Source of the DNA: Vulcanimicrobiota bacterium
GTDB taxonomy: Bacteria > Vulcanimicrobiota > Vulcanimicrobiia > Vulcanimicrobiales > Vulcanimicrobiaceae
Length of the DNA: 64,000 nt
Direction: 5' to 3'
NCBI GenBank assembly: GCA_013036105.1
Contig: JAAXCX010000008.1
Span: 1 to 64,000, forward strand
Within the stretch, counting starts at the first letter, position 1. Every line of letters begins with the position of its first letter. The translations under genes were made by a program, and so were the position numbers. The notes beneath the pieces are model-generated. The model saw nothing but the letters and a program-made list of their open reading frames with translations. It was not told the DNA's origin and made no database searches. This document shows, piece by piece, positions 8,203 to 17,204 of the stretch.

Positions 8203-9969
8203 GTGTCGCAACGCATTCTCGTTGCCGCAGTTCGCGCGATGTGCGCGACTGTGGCGATCACGGCAGCCGTCGCCGGACGGGCTGAAGCTATTCCCGTCTT
8301 TGCCAACGGGCAAGGCGTCTCGTGTCAAACCTGCCACACGACATTTCCGGGCATGACGCGCTACGGCATGATGGTCATGATGAGCAATTTCCAAATTCTG
8401 GACAGGCATGCTCAAGATCAAGCGTTGCCCATCGCTGTCCGCATGTACGTTGATTCGGTGCTCGGCACGACAGACCAAAAGGGATACGTTCAGATGAGCG
8501 ATCTCTCACTGTTGGCCGGCGGTTTTCTCGGAAAAGACTTTACTTGGTATGCCGAGCAGCACGTCATCGACTCGGGCGTCATCGGTCAAACCGAACAGGT
8601 CTGGCTTTCGTGGAACGGATTGTTCGGCGGCACCAACTCGTTGCAAGTGGGAAAATTCCATACGCCGTTTCCGTTCATGCCCGCGCATGCGTGGACACCG
8701 TCCGGTTATTTGCTTGCGGAACAAACGACGGGACAGAACGATTTCAACGCGGCCGAAGCACGGTGGGGCGTCGCGTTCTCCGGCATGAGCAACGAGTTCA
8801 TGTACAACGCATCGTACCTCACCGGAAGCGGTCCGACGAGCGAAGCCCTCGACTTCAATAAGAGCTCACATCCCCGCGCCTTCGATTTCAACGTCTCGTA
8901 TGGCGGCATGTCGATTCCGTGGGAGCTCGGTTTGGTGGCGATTCGCGGCGACGCGCCGGTGCTCGACCCGGATTCCGGCGATTTTCTGTTCAGCGATCAG
9001 TGGTCACGCCAGGGCGCCTATCTCTCGTATCAAGACAGCCGCTGGCATTTTCAAACGATGTATTATCGTGGAAACGACACGCAGCCCGACGTCGATACCG
9101 CGAACACGACGTCCAACGGATTCTTCTTTGAAGCGGGCCGCGACTTCGCAAAAGACCACCTCCTGGTCCGGTACGATGTCGCCTCGAGCGATTCGCTCGA
9201 CCGGCAATACCTCGTGGACATATCGCACAACTTTCAGCCGAATCTCGCGCTGATCGGTGAAGTCCGCATGGTGCCGGCGCAAAAGCCGCAGATGCTCTTT
9301 AGGCTTGCGTACGCCGGACCGTGGGATAACGGCCACCGCATTCTTTCCAACGGACACGACGTTCCGATCGGATCGATGTTCCAACCGTCATCGGCCATAC
9401 CCGTCGCGTCCGCGCCGCCTACCGCGGCGCCGCCGGCGCCTGCGCCGGCCGGTAATGCCAACAACGGTGCGCAGCTCGTGCAATCCAACGGTTGTGCGGG
9501 CTGTCACGGCGCGGGACTGAAGGGCGGGCGGATCGGACCGGCGCTTTTCGGCATCGAACATCACATGTCCAATGACCAGATTGCGGACTTCATCGTGCAT
9601 CCGAGGGCCCCGATGCCGAACTTCGGTTTCAATCCGTCGCAGGTTGCCGATATCGTGGCGTATCTCACATCGCTCGACGGCGGCATCAATAGCGCAGCCC
9701 CGACCGTCACGATATCGCCGCAAACGCCGGTTGATTCTGCAACGATCAGCATCACGTTTCCTGGAACGCCGCCAACAAGCGTCACCGTTCTTCCGGTGAT
9801 GCACATGGGAGCGGGCACGCATCACACTGCGATGGTCCAATTGCAGCCGTCGCCGGCTGATCCGCACACGTTTACGGGACGCATCACATTTTCGATGGGC
9901 GGTCCGTGGATCGTGCAGGTTCAATACGACGGACACGAGATGGACATACCGCTGAACGTCGGGACATAA
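8203..9969 (+). CDS. Outer-membrane cytochrome-porin fusion with second heme c and YtkA-like domain
   Basis: 588 aa from a GTG with GGAGGT upstream. Domain order: signal peptide (1-29); c-type heme site CQTCH at 41-45 in the context FANGQGVSCQTCHTTFPGM, the arrangement seen in Cyc2-like fused cytochrome-porins; a long beta-barrel-like region (about 60-390) of alternating aromatic strands; a Pro/Ala linker (about 397-420); a second class-I cytochrome c domain with CAGCH at 431-435 and a candidate Met ligand in PRAPMPNFGF; and a C-terminal YtkA/FixH-like beta domain (about 505-588) with PVMHMGAGTHH and SMGGPWIVQVQY. It could pass electrons across the outer membrane to or from a periplasmic acceptor. 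The stop overlaps the multicopper oxidase start (TAATG). Domain calls are from motifs only. Confidence 0.8.
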   Translation: MSQRILVAAVRAMCATVAITAAVAGRAEAIPVFANGQGVSCQTCHTTFPGMTRYGMMVMMSNFQILDRHAQDQALPIAVRMYVDSVLGTTDQKGYVQMSDLSLLAGGFLGKDFTWYAEQHVIDSGVIGQTEQVWLSWNGLFGGTNSLQVGKFHTPFPFMPAHAWTPSGYLLAEQTTGQNDFNAAEARWGVAFSGMSNEFMYNASYLTGSGPTSEALDFNKSSHPRAFDFNVSYGGMSIPWELGLVAIRGDAPVLDPDSGDFLFSDQWSRQGAYLSYQDSRWHFQTMYYRGNDTQPDVDTANTTSNGFFFEAGRDFAKDHLLVRYDVASSDSLDRQYLVDISHNFQPNLALIGEVRMVPAQKPQMLFRLAYAGPWDNGHRILSNGHDVPIGSMFQPSSAIPVASAPPTAAPPAPAPAGNANNGAQLVQSNGCAGCHGAGLKGGRIGPALFGIEHHMSNDQIADFIVHPRAPMPNFGFNPSQVADIVAYLTSLDGGINSAAPTVTISPQTPVDSATISITFPGTPPTSVTVLPVMHMGAGTHHTAMVQLQPSPADPHTFTGRITFSMGGPWIVQVQYDGHEMDIPLNVGT

Positions 9970-11390
9970 TGCAGCGCTCGACATTTTTGCGGGCGGGCGG
10001 CGGCGCGATGATCGTCGCCGCTCTTCCGCCGCTTACGGAGCGCGCACTGGGCGCCGAGTTGGTCCAGTACACGCTGACGGCCGCTCCGGTGCCGTTCTCG
10101 CCGGTACCCGGTCTCAATTTCGCCGGACTCGGCTATAACGGCAGCATTCCGGGGCCTCTTCTGCGCGTGGTTTACGGACAGCGGCTGCGCGCGAAATTCG
10201 TCAATAACACCGGGCAAGGCTCGACCATTCATTGGCACGGAATGATCTTGCCGAACAAGATGGACGGAGCGGAGGGCGTGACGCAGCCGGCCGTTCCGCC
10301 GGGCGGATCGTTTGTGTACGAGTTCTCGCCCGAACCGCCCGGCACGCGCTGGTACCACGATCACGTCAGCGACGGAATGCTGCGCGGGCTTTTCGGCATG
10401 ATCGTCGTTGAAGATCCGAGAGACCAAAAAGCGGATGCGGAGTTCGCGCTCGTCTTCCACGATGTCCCGAAGCCGGGCTCCGCGCGCGCCGCCATGATGG
10501 GCGTCAGTACCGCCCCGATGGTGGACCCACCGGCTTCACCCGAACTCCGGGAGATGGCGCCCGACGACAAGATGGGCGATGAGATCGCGTTTATCGCGCA
10601 TTGCATCAACGGCGCTTCCTACCCGAATACAAAGCGGCTGCCGGTCAAAGTCGGCCAGCACGTGCGGCTGCGCATCCTTAACGCCAATCCGACGCAGACG
10701 CGTTACGTGCGTCTGGCCGGCCATCGTTTAATCGTCACACACAGCGACGGCAACCCGCTCCCAAAGCCGCTGGAAGTCGACGCGCTTCGCGTCGGCGTAG
10801 CGGAACGTTACGATGCATGGTTCGAAGTCAGCGAACCCGGCTCGTGGCTGCTGCAAGGCCTTTCGAGCGATCCGCTCGGATACGAACAAGCCGCCGTCGT
10901 GCATACGCCGGGCATGGAAAATGCTTCGCCGCTCAGCAGCCCGCAGTCGCTCGAAGGTGTAGATTATTTCACGTACGCGAAAGCGGGCGGCGCGGGCAGC
11001 GCCGTGCCGGCGAAAGGCGCGAAGCATTACGACTTCACCTTGGGCGGAGGGCAATACGGGAGCTCCCGGTGGACGATCAACGGCAAGACCTACCCGAATA
11101 CACCCCGCATTGACGTGCGCCGCAACGATCTCGTCACTGTCCGCTTTACCAACAAGACCGACATGGATCATCCGATGCATTTGCACGGCCACGTTTTTGA
11201 GGTGACCGAAGTCGACGGCGTCGCGCTCGCCCGGCCACTGCCGAAAGATACGTCGCTGGTGCGCGCGAACGAAGGGACGCTCAGCTGGCGCTTCCGCGCC
11301 GACTCGCCCCCGGGCCGCTGGCTGCTGCACTGCCACAACGCAATTCATATGATGGACGGCATGATGACCGACGTCGTCTATACCACATGA
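9969..11390 (+). CDS. Multicopper oxidase (laccase/CueO-like)
   Basis: 473 aa, start ATG sharing a base with the previous stop. All four copper-binding segments are present: HWHG (88-91), WYHDH (128-132), HPMHLHGH (401-408) and HCHNAIHMMDGM (454-465). The type-1 copper Cys is 455, and Met 465 is the likely axial ligand. Such enzymes oxidise phenols or metal ions (Cu(I), Fe(II), Mn(II)) and reduce O2 to water in the periplasm. The N-terminus QRSTFLRAGGGAMIVAALPP is a signal peptide with a partly Tat-like character but only one Arg. No Met-rich loop as in CueO is seen. Coupling to the heme-porin gene suggests they share a substrate or an electron path. Confidence 0.93.
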   Translation: MQRSTFLRAGGGAMIVAALPPLTERALGAELVQYTLTAAPVPFSPVPGLNFAGLGYNGSIPGPLLRVVYGQRLRAKFVNNTGQGSTIHWHGMILPNKMDGAEGVTQPAVPPGGSFVYEFSPEPPGTRWYHDHVSDGMLRGLFGMIVVEDPRDQKADAEFALVFHDVPKPGSARAAMMGVSTAPMVDPPASPELREMAPDDKMGDEIAFIAHCINGASYPNTKRLPVKVGQHVRLRILNANPTQTRYVRLAGHRLIVTHSDGNPLPKPLEVDALRVGVAERYDAWFEVSEPGSWLLQGLSSDPLGYEQAAVVHTPGMENASPLSSPQSLEGVDYFTYAKAGGAGSAVPAKGAKHYDFTLGGGQYGSSRWTINGKTYPNTPRIDVRRNDLVTVRFTNKTDMDHPMHLHGHVFEVTEVDGVALARPLPKDTSLVRANEGTLSWRFRADSPPGRWLLHCHNAIHMMDGMMTDVVYTT

Positions 11391-11875
11391 TGATGCGCAC
11401 GTTCTCCGTTTCGGTACTGCTCGGTCTGCCGGCTGCAATACTGGCTCACGCAGGCATTTTCCACGGCACGCACGCCGCCGGCGGCGCCGCACATGGCATA
11501 CTCGTGACGCTTTCGATCATTTGCGCAGCCCTCGCGGCGGCCGCCGCGCTATCGCCGAGATTCTTCCGATTACCAGCGCCGCCGGTCGCCGGCACTGTCG
11601 CAAGCGCGGCGGCATGGTTCGCATTCATCGAACTGCGTGAGAGCCCGCATTCCGTCGCGCTTTTGCCTTGTCTGGCCGCCATCTGTTTGGCCGCATGGAT
11701 CGTTTTATCAGCGTGGCACGGATTCGCGCGTGTCGCGGCCGGCGCCGTTCGGCAATTTTTCGCAAGATTACGCCCGCCGGTGCAGCGGTACGCGACCCTC
11801 TGCCGCGCTGCGGTGCATGCTTTCGGTTCGCTAAGCCCAACCTACCGGCTTTTCTCTCGACCACCACCGGTTTAA
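11387..11875 (+). CDS. Small integral membrane protein coupled to the multicopper oxidase
   Basis: 162 aa, ATGA overlap with the multicopper oxidase stop; three consecutive ATG codons make the exact start ambiguous. Hydrophobic segments near residues 5-20, 33-55, 65-82 and 90-110. A His-rich early segment AHAGIFHGTHAAGGAAHG sits between the first two segments and could bind copper or heme. The C-terminal 45 residues are basic and amphipathic. No family recognised. Its position inside the oxidase/TonB-receptor cluster suggests an accessory role in metal handling or anchoring of the periplasmic components. Confidence 0.6.
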   Translation: MMMRTFSVSVLLGLPAAILAHAGIFHGTHAAGGAAHGILVTLSIICAALAAAAALSPRFFRLPAPPVAGTVASAAAWFAFIELRESPHSVALLPCLAAICLAAWIVLSAWHGFARVAAGAVRQFFARLRPPVQRYATLCRAAVHAFGSLSPTYRLFSRPPPV

Positions 11876-11920
11876 CGCAAACCGCGCCTTAGCGCGCCTT
11901 TTCTTACTCTTTGCGTTAAA
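11871..11920. promoter_or_regulatory. Inverted repeat in the leader of the TonB receptor gene
   Basis: Perfect 11-bp arms TTTAACGCAAA (11871-11881) and TTTGCGTTAAA (11910-11920). They enclose a second small hairpin CGCGCCTTAGCGCG followed by CCTTTTCTT. The right arm ends directly at the Shine-Dalgarno AAAGGAAAA of the receptor gene (ATG 11931). It could be an operator for a dimeric regulator or an RNA fold that occludes the ribosome site; the inner hairpin plus T-rich tract could attenuate read-through from the upstream operon. Confidence 0.55.
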
Positions 11921-11930
11921 GGAAAACAGC

Positions 11931-14246
11931 ATGCGACAACTCGTCCCGGCGCTTTGCGCCGTCCTCGTATTTTTTGCAGCGCTCCCGGCGGCGGCGGCCG
12001 TTACGGGCGTCGTGCGCGGCAGCGTGATCGTCGACAACGCGCCGCGCGCCGGCGTTAGCCTGGCACTTAGCGGCGAAGGCTCTCTGCTGCGCTCCACAAG
12101 CGACGCCGCGGGTAACTATGTTTTTTCTCAAGTGCCGTTTGGCGACTACACGCTCACGGCAACGTATCCGGGAGTTCCGGAACGCATCTTAAGCGTTTCG
12201 ATCGCTTCCGACTCGGTGCTCACGATCAATATAGCGCTCGGCCAGCTCAAAGTCATCGGCAATCTCAACGTGATCTCGCGCGCCGGCGCATCGGGAACGC
12301 CCGTCTCCGGCAACATTCTCAGCCGTCAACAGCTGGCCGCACTACCGTCGAACAATAGTTTAGACCGCGTCGTGCAAACGGTGCCCGGCATCGTTCGCTT
12401 TTCGTATAACGAACCGGTCGCTCACGGCTTCCACGGATTGACCTACGAAATCGATGGCGCGCCGATTCCGCAAGCGACCAGCTCGAATTTCTCAGAGATC
12501 ATCGATCCCAAGAACATCGACTCGCTTGAGATTTTTACGGGCGCGTTTCCGGCGGAGTACGGCGGCAGCCGGCAAGGTGCCGTCGTCAACATCGTCACCA
12601 ACCGGCTCAGCAGCCTACAGGTTCCCGCGCAGGGCGCCTTGACGCTAGGCGGCGGGAACTATGGTCAGGCCGTCGCGAGCTTCGACGAAGCGCTGAAACT
12701 GGGTTCTTCGCAGTTATTCTTGACTGCGAACACTCAGCACACCAATCGCGGCATCGACGCGCCGACGTTCAACGCGGTCCACGACAACTCGTCGCAGTCC
12801 GACGAATTCTTACGCTTCATTACCCCCGCGGGCTCGCGCGGAACCCTCTCATTTGATTTTTCAAACCAACTCGCGCAATTCCAGATTCCTATAAACACCG
12901 ATCCGAACAATCCAAACGACTCGGTCGTAAACGTACCCGGCACGGACGACGTGCAGCGCGAGTACGACCGCTACGCAAATCTGAATCTGACGCTCTCTTC
13001 CAAAGACGGGGACGCCGTCTTCCAGATCATCCCGTGGTACCGTTACACCCGGATCGCCTATGACGGCGACCTCGCCAACGACGTGCAGGCGACGCAGCCC
13101 GATCCGGACACGGGCGATCCCGTGAACCTCGTAGGCTTACGCCAAGACCGTCAAGCCAGCTATGCCGGCTTGCGCGTTTCACAATTCCGGGCATCCGACC
13201 ATCACGCGGTAAAAATCGGCGCCGACTTTTCGCGCGAGATCTTCAACTCGCGTCAAGTCTTCGGCATGCTCGATGAAGGCGGAGCGCTTGCCACGGTGGC
13301 AAGCAATGTCTCGCAACCAGGCTGGCAAGTCGGCGTGTACGCACAAGACAAGTGGACGCCTTCGCACGCCCTCTCGGTCGATTACGGTCTGCGCTGGGAT
13401 CACTCCACCGGGTTTACGAGCGGCTATCAGATCAGTCCGCGCATCGGCGTGAACGTTGCGCCCGACGCAAAGAACGTCGTCCACTTCTACTACGGACGCA
13501 TGTACGCGGCACCGCAATTGGAAGACGTCCGGCAGGCATGCGTTGCGCTACAAGGTTGCCCGAACGTTCCCGTTTACGATCTGAAACCCGAAAGTGACTC
13601 GTACTTCGAAATGGGCGTCGCGCATACGTTCGACCCAAGCATGACCGGATACGTCAACTTCTTCATGCGCAGCGCCGTGAACGTGCTCGACACAACGCAA
13701 CTGCTCAATACGCCGCTCTTCGCGGTGTTCAACAACGCCATCGGGCGCGACGAAGGCGTGGAATTGCGGCTTCAGGGACGCCGCGGCATCGCTGACAGCT
13801 GGTTCCTCTCGGCAACGGCTTCGCGGGCGGAAGCAGCAGGCGTTTCCGGGTCTACTTTCCTGTTTCCGCCGGATGTCAATCCTCCGGGACCGATAACGGC
13901 GGCGGACTTCCAGCCGGAAGATCACGATCAAACGTACGAAGCGAACGGGGCATACACACACCGGTTCGGCAAAAACGCAGGGTGGTTTGCGACGGTGCAA
14001 GGCGAATACGGCACCGGCTACCCGGTTCAGTTCGAGAACGGCGAGGGACGGCTCCCGGCGCATCTGACCGCCAATCTTTCATTCGGAAAGGATGCCGGAA
14101 AGAACGGCGATCGTACGCTCGGCTTCGATCTCAACGTCGAGAATCTGTTGAATCATCAGTACGTCATCAAAATCGCCAACGGATTCAACACGACGCAAAT
14201 TTCGACCGGACGCACAATCTTGCTGCGGCTGACTGCGCCGCTCTAA
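11931..14246 (+). CDS. TonB-dependent outer-membrane receptor with N-terminal carboxypeptidase-regulatory-like domain
   Basis: 771 aa. Signal peptide MRQLVPALCAVLVFFAALPAAA; residues about 25-110 form an Ig-like carboxypeptidase regulatory domain (GVVRGSVIVDNAPRAGVSL...GNYVFSQVPFGDYTLTA). A plug domain follows (LDRVVQTVPGI ... GGSRQGAVVNIVTN, about 140-225), then a 22-strand barrel ending in an aromatic-rich strand RTILLRLTAPL. No clear TonB box was spotted. It imports an unknown ligand using the proton-motive force. Its place between the multicopper oxidase genes and the permease suggests a metal complex, but the substrate cannot be read from the sequence. No Fur-like site was seen upstream, unlike the receptor at 28728. 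Confidence 0.92.
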   Translation: MRQLVPALCAVLVFFAALPAAAAVTGVVRGSVIVDNAPRAGVSLALSGEGSLLRSTSDAAGNYVFSQVPFGDYTLTATYPGVPERILSVSIASDSVLTINIALGQLKVIGNLNVISRAGASGTPVSGNILSRQQLAALPSNNSLDRVVQTVPGIVRFSYNEPVAHGFHGLTYEIDGAPIPQATSSNFSEIIDPKNIDSLEIFTGAFPAEYGGSRQGAVVNIVTNRLSSLQVPAQGALTLGGGNYGQAVASFDEALKLGSSQLFLTANTQHTNRGIDAPTFNAVHDNSSQSDEFLRFITPAGSRGTLSFDFSNQLAQFQIPINTDPNNPNDSVVNVPGTDDVQREYDRYANLNLTLSSKDGDAVFQIIPWYRYTRIAYDGDLANDVQATQPDPDTGDPVNLVGLRQDRQASYAGLRVSQFRASDHHAVKIGADFSREIFNSRQVFGMLDEGGALATVASNVSQPGWQVGVYAQDKWTPSHALSVDYGLRWDHSTGFTSGYQISPRIGVNVAPDAKNVVHFYYGRMYAAPQLEDVRQACVALQGCPNVPVYDLKPESDSYFEMGVAHTFDPSMTGYVNFFMRSAVNVLDTTQLLNTPLFAVFNNAIGRDEGVELRLQGRRGIADSWFLSATASRAEAAGVSGSTFLFPPDVNPPGPITAADFQPEDHDQTYEANGAYTHRFGKNAGWFATVQGEYGTGYPVQFENGEGRLPAHLTANLSFGKDAGKNGDRTLGFDLNVENLLNHQYVIKIANGFNTTQISTGRTILLRLTAPL

Positions 14247-14255
14247 GGAGGCACC

Positions 14256-15368
14256 ATGCACGCGATCGGCCAGGCACTCTTGCTTGCCGCAGGAATGTTC
14301 TGGCAGGTCGCGTGGAGTCTGGTCCTGGGCTTTTTTCTTTCCGCGGCGATTCAGACGCTGGTCTCAAAAGAGCGCATGACGGAGCAGCTCGGCCGCAACG
14401 GTGTGCGTGAGATCGCGCTCGCAACTCTTTACGGCGCGGCGAGCTCTTCGTGTTCGTACGCCGCGGCGGCAATGAGCAAGACGCTCTTCAAGAAAGGCGC
14501 CGGCTTCATTCCGTCGCTGGCGTTTCTCTTCGCCTCAACCAATCTCGTCGTCGAGCTCGGCGTCATTTTATATCTGCTGATGGGCTGGCAATTCACGGCG
14601 GCGGAGTGGCTGGGCGGCGTGCTGCTGATTGCCATCATGGCGCTGATCGTCAAAGCAACCTATCCGGCAACGCTGATCGCGCAAGCGCGGCGCCACCTCG
14701 ACGACGCGACGGGTGACGACGAAACCGTCGCCGGCCAGACATTTTGGGATAAGCTGCGCAATCCGCAAACACCGGTAACGATCGCACAAACGTTTGTGAT
14801 GGACGTCTCCATGCTGTGGAAGGATCTGGCTGCCGGATTCTTGATCGCGGGCGCGCTTGGCATCTTCATTCCGGCGGGCGCCTGGGGCGCGTTCTTTTTG
14901 CACGGCGCGCCGGCGGGTGTGCAGATTGTCGCCAATGCGATCGCCGGTCCGCTTGTGGCAATCGTGTCATTTGTTTGTTCGATCGGCAACGTGCCGATGG
15001 CGGCGATCCTATGGGGCAGCGGCATCAGCTTCGGCGGCGTCCTGAGTTTCTTGTTTGCCGATCTGATCGTGCTGCCGCTGCTCGACGTGTACCGGCGTTA
15101 TTACGGCCTAAAAATGGCCGCTTACATCGGCGCCGTCTTCTTCGTCACCATGGTTGCAGCGGGCATCATCATGCAATGTGTCTTTGACGCGTTCGGGGCA
15201 ATTCCGCACCCCAACCCGCATATTCGCACCGATCTCTCGCTGTTCGCAATCAACTATACATTCTGGCTGAACCTTGCGCTCGGCGCCTTGGCGGTCTCAC
15301 TCTGGTACGTAAACGTCAGACATCCGATGGCGCACAGCTGTCCGGCGCACGAGGGCCACGCCCACTAG
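14256..15368 (+). CDS. DUF318/UPF0718-type permease
   Basis: 370 aa with about eight to ten membrane helices. The conserved first-repeat motif GAASSSCSYAAAAMSKTLFKKGAG, with a Ser/Cys cluster at the membrane, and the second-repeat sequence VSFVCSIGNVPMAAILWGSGISFGG are typical of the permease family that includes ArsP-like organoarsenical exporters and YraQ-like proteins. The cysteines in each half could bind a soft metal. It follows the TonB receptor by 9 bp with a good ribosome site (TAAGGAGG), so the two belong to one operon. The C-terminal tail is His-rich (HPMAHSCPAHEGHAH), consistent with metal binding. Substrate unknown. Confidence 0.85.
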   Translation: MHAIGQALLLAAGMFWQVAWSLVLGFFLSAAIQTLVSKERMTEQLGRNGVREIALATLYGAASSSCSYAAAAMSKTLFKKGAGFIPSLAFLFASTNLVVELGVILYLLMGWQFTAAEWLGGVLLIAIMALIVKATYPATLIAQARRHLDDATGDDETVAGQTFWDKLRNPQTPVTIAQTFVMDVSMLWKDLAAGFLIAGALGIFIPAGAWGAFFLHGAPAGVQIVANAIAGPLVAIVSFVCSIGNVPMAAILWGSGISFGGVLSFLFADLIVLPLLDVYRRYYGLKMAAYIGAVFFVTMVAAGIIMQCVFDAFGAIPHPNPHIRTDLSLFAINYTFWLNLALGALAVSLWYVNVRHPMAHSCPAHEGHAH

Positions 15369-15401
15369 GCACTCCCGGCCCCCGAGCGGAACGTAAACCG
15401 C

Positions 15402-16433
15402 ATGCACTTTCTTGGACGGGGCCGCATCGTCGTAACGGGCGGAGCCGGCTTCATCGGAAGCGCGCTCGTCTGGGCGCTCAATCTGCGCGGCATCGACGAC
15501 ATCTTGATCGTCGACAGACTCGACCAAACCGAAAAGTGGAAAAACCTCGTGCCGCTCCGTTACCGGGATTACATGGACGCAAGCGATTTCGAATGCGCCC
15601 TCCTTTCCCGGCCCGGGGATTTCAAGGACGTTGCGACGCTGCTCCATTTGGGCGCTTGCTCGTCAACCACCGAAACCGACACGGCATTCTTGATGCGCAA
15701 CAATTATGCGTACACGAAACATTTGGCGCAGTGGGCGATCGAACGAGGCGTGCGTTTCGTGTATGCCTCATCCGCCGCAACGTACGGCGGACTCGAACGC
15801 AACCTGCGCGACGACGCCGAACTCGATTCGCTCCGCCCGCTGAATATGTACGCATATTCGAAGCACCGTTTCGATCTATTCGCTCGCGACAGCGGCTGGT
15901 TCGACAAGATCACCGGGCTGAAATACTTCAACGTCTTCGGACCGAACGAACAGCACAAGGGCGACATGCGCAGTTTGGTTGACAAAGCGTTCGCGCAAAT
16001 CCAAGAGACGGGCACCATACGCCTGTTTAAGAGTTACCGCAGCGAGTACCGCGACGGGGAGCAGCGGCGCGACTTTCTGTACGTGAAAGACGCCGCCGAA
16101 ATGACGCTGCACCTCGCGGACCGGGAGGCGTTCGGCCTGTTCAATCTTGGCTCGGGACAAGCGCACACGTGGCTCGATCTCGTACGTCCGATTTTTCGGT
16201 CGCTCCACGTCCCCGAGCGTATCGAGTTTGTCGACATGCCGCCGCAGCTGCGCGACAAGTACCAGTACTGCACGTGCGCCGCGATCGAACGGCTGCGCGC
16301 CGCCGGCTACGACCGTCCCATAACGCCGCTGGACCGCGCCGTCGACGATTATGTCTCCAATTACTTGCTGCCCGGCCACGGGCTCGATCCGGCGCAGGCC
16401 GAATCGTTCGCCGCACTTAATCGCAGCGCATGA
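15402..16433 (+). CDS. hldD: ADP-L-glycero-D-manno-heptose-6-epimerase
   Basis: 343 aa, extended SDR fold. NAD(P) loop VVTGGAGFIGSALV at the N-terminus, the catalytic pair in MYAYSKHRFD (Tyr-x3-Lys), the substrate loops HLGACSSTTETD and YFNVFGPNEQHKGDM, and YRDGEQRRDFLYVKD match HldD/RfaD. The enzyme inverts C-6 of ADP-heptose for the inner core of lipopolysaccharide, so it supports a diderm cell. No other heptose genes adjoin it. Its stop overlaps the next gene (ATGA), coupling it to a protein of unknown role. Confidence 0.92.
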   Translation: MHFLGRGRIVVTGGAGFIGSALVWALNLRGIDDILIVDRLDQTEKWKNLVPLRYRDYMDASDFECALLSRPGDFKDVATLLHLGACSSTTETDTAFLMRNNYAYTKHLAQWAIERGVRFVYASSAATYGGLERNLRDDAELDSLRPLNMYAYSKHRFDLFARDSGWFDKITGLKYFNVFGPNEQHKGDMRSLVDKAFAQIQETGTIRLFKSYRSEYRDGEQRRDFLYVKDAAEMTLHLADREAFGLFNLGSGQAHTWLDLVRPIFRSLHVPERIEFVDMPPQLRDKYQYCTCAAIERLRAAGYDRPITPLDRAVDDYVSNYLLPGHGLDPAQAESFAALNRSA

Positions 16434-17188
16434 GTTCTCGCGCAGATCGCCGCCGTCAACAGCGTGGAGGGTCGGGGCCCCCGCCGCGCCGCGATCCCAT
16501 GGTCCCGGTGTACATCGGCCTCGCCGTTTTTATCGTATTGGTTTTCGCGGGCTTCGGCATCATGTCGGCCGTGCAAAATTCCAAGCGCAATGCCCAGCAA
16601 AGCTTCGTGACGGCGACGCCCACGCCGGGAGCCGGCCCAAGTTCCAAGCCGATTCAACTCAAAGACGGCGCTGCCGTCGGCAAGCGAGTCTTTCCCACTC
16701 CCGATCCAGGGCATGGCTTCATCGGCGACACGGTCTTAGGCGGACGCAGCCTGCCGGTCGACAACATTCCTTGTGAAACGTCGGAAGCAGCGGTGCTGCA
16801 CGTGCATTCGCATCTGTCGATCTTCAATCACGGCGTGCAGGAACAGCTGCCGCCGTATTTAGGAATGGCGTCGCTCTCGGCGTCGCAGGGCTGTTTGTAT
16901 TGGCTTCACACGCACGATGGCAGCGGCATCATTCACATCGAAGCCGGTAGCATCGTCTCGCCAAACGGCGGAAACTACACGCTCGGAAACTTCTTCGATA
17001 TCTGGGGTCAGCCGCTCAACCGCACCCAAGTCGGCCCATTCAAAGGCGCGGTCACTGCATTCGTCAACGGCTCGCCGTACAGCGGCGATCTCACATCGAT
17101 TCCGCTGCGCGCCCATCAACAGATCGTCTTGGAGGTCGGAACGCCGGTCGTGCCTCCGCCGAACTATATTTTCCCCTTCGGGGACTAA
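16430..17188 (+). CDS. Membrane-anchored His-rich protein of unknown function
   Basis: 252 aa. A basic cytoplasmic N-terminus (about 1-22) is followed by one membrane helix (PVYIGLAVFIVLVFAGFGIM, about 25-46), a Pro/Thr linker, and an extracytoplasmic beta domain. The conserved-looking core has HVHSHLSIFNHG and CLYWLHTHDGSGIIHIE, a pattern I recall from uncharacterised actinobacterial and Chloroflexi proteins. The clustered His (HVHSH, HTHD, IIH) and two Cys suggest metal binding. Between hldD (4-bp overlap) and the Sco gene it may be part of the copper/electron-transfer cluster; this is inference. A strong terminator follows. Confidence 0.65.
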   Translation: MSSRADRRRQQRGGSGPPPRRDPMVPVYIGLAVFIVLVFAGFGIMSAVQNSKRNAQQSFVTATPTPGAGPSSKPIQLKDGAAVGKRVFPTPDPGHGFIGDTVLGGRSLPVDNIPCETSEAAVLHVHSHLSIFNHGVQEQLPPYLGMASLSASQGCLYWLHTHDGSGIIHIEAGSIVSPNGGNYTLGNFFDIWGQPLNRTQVGPFKGAVTAFVNGSPYSGDLTSIPLRAHQQIVLEVGTPVVPPPNYIFPFGD

Positions 17189-17204
17189 AACAAATGCTTT
17201 ATCC

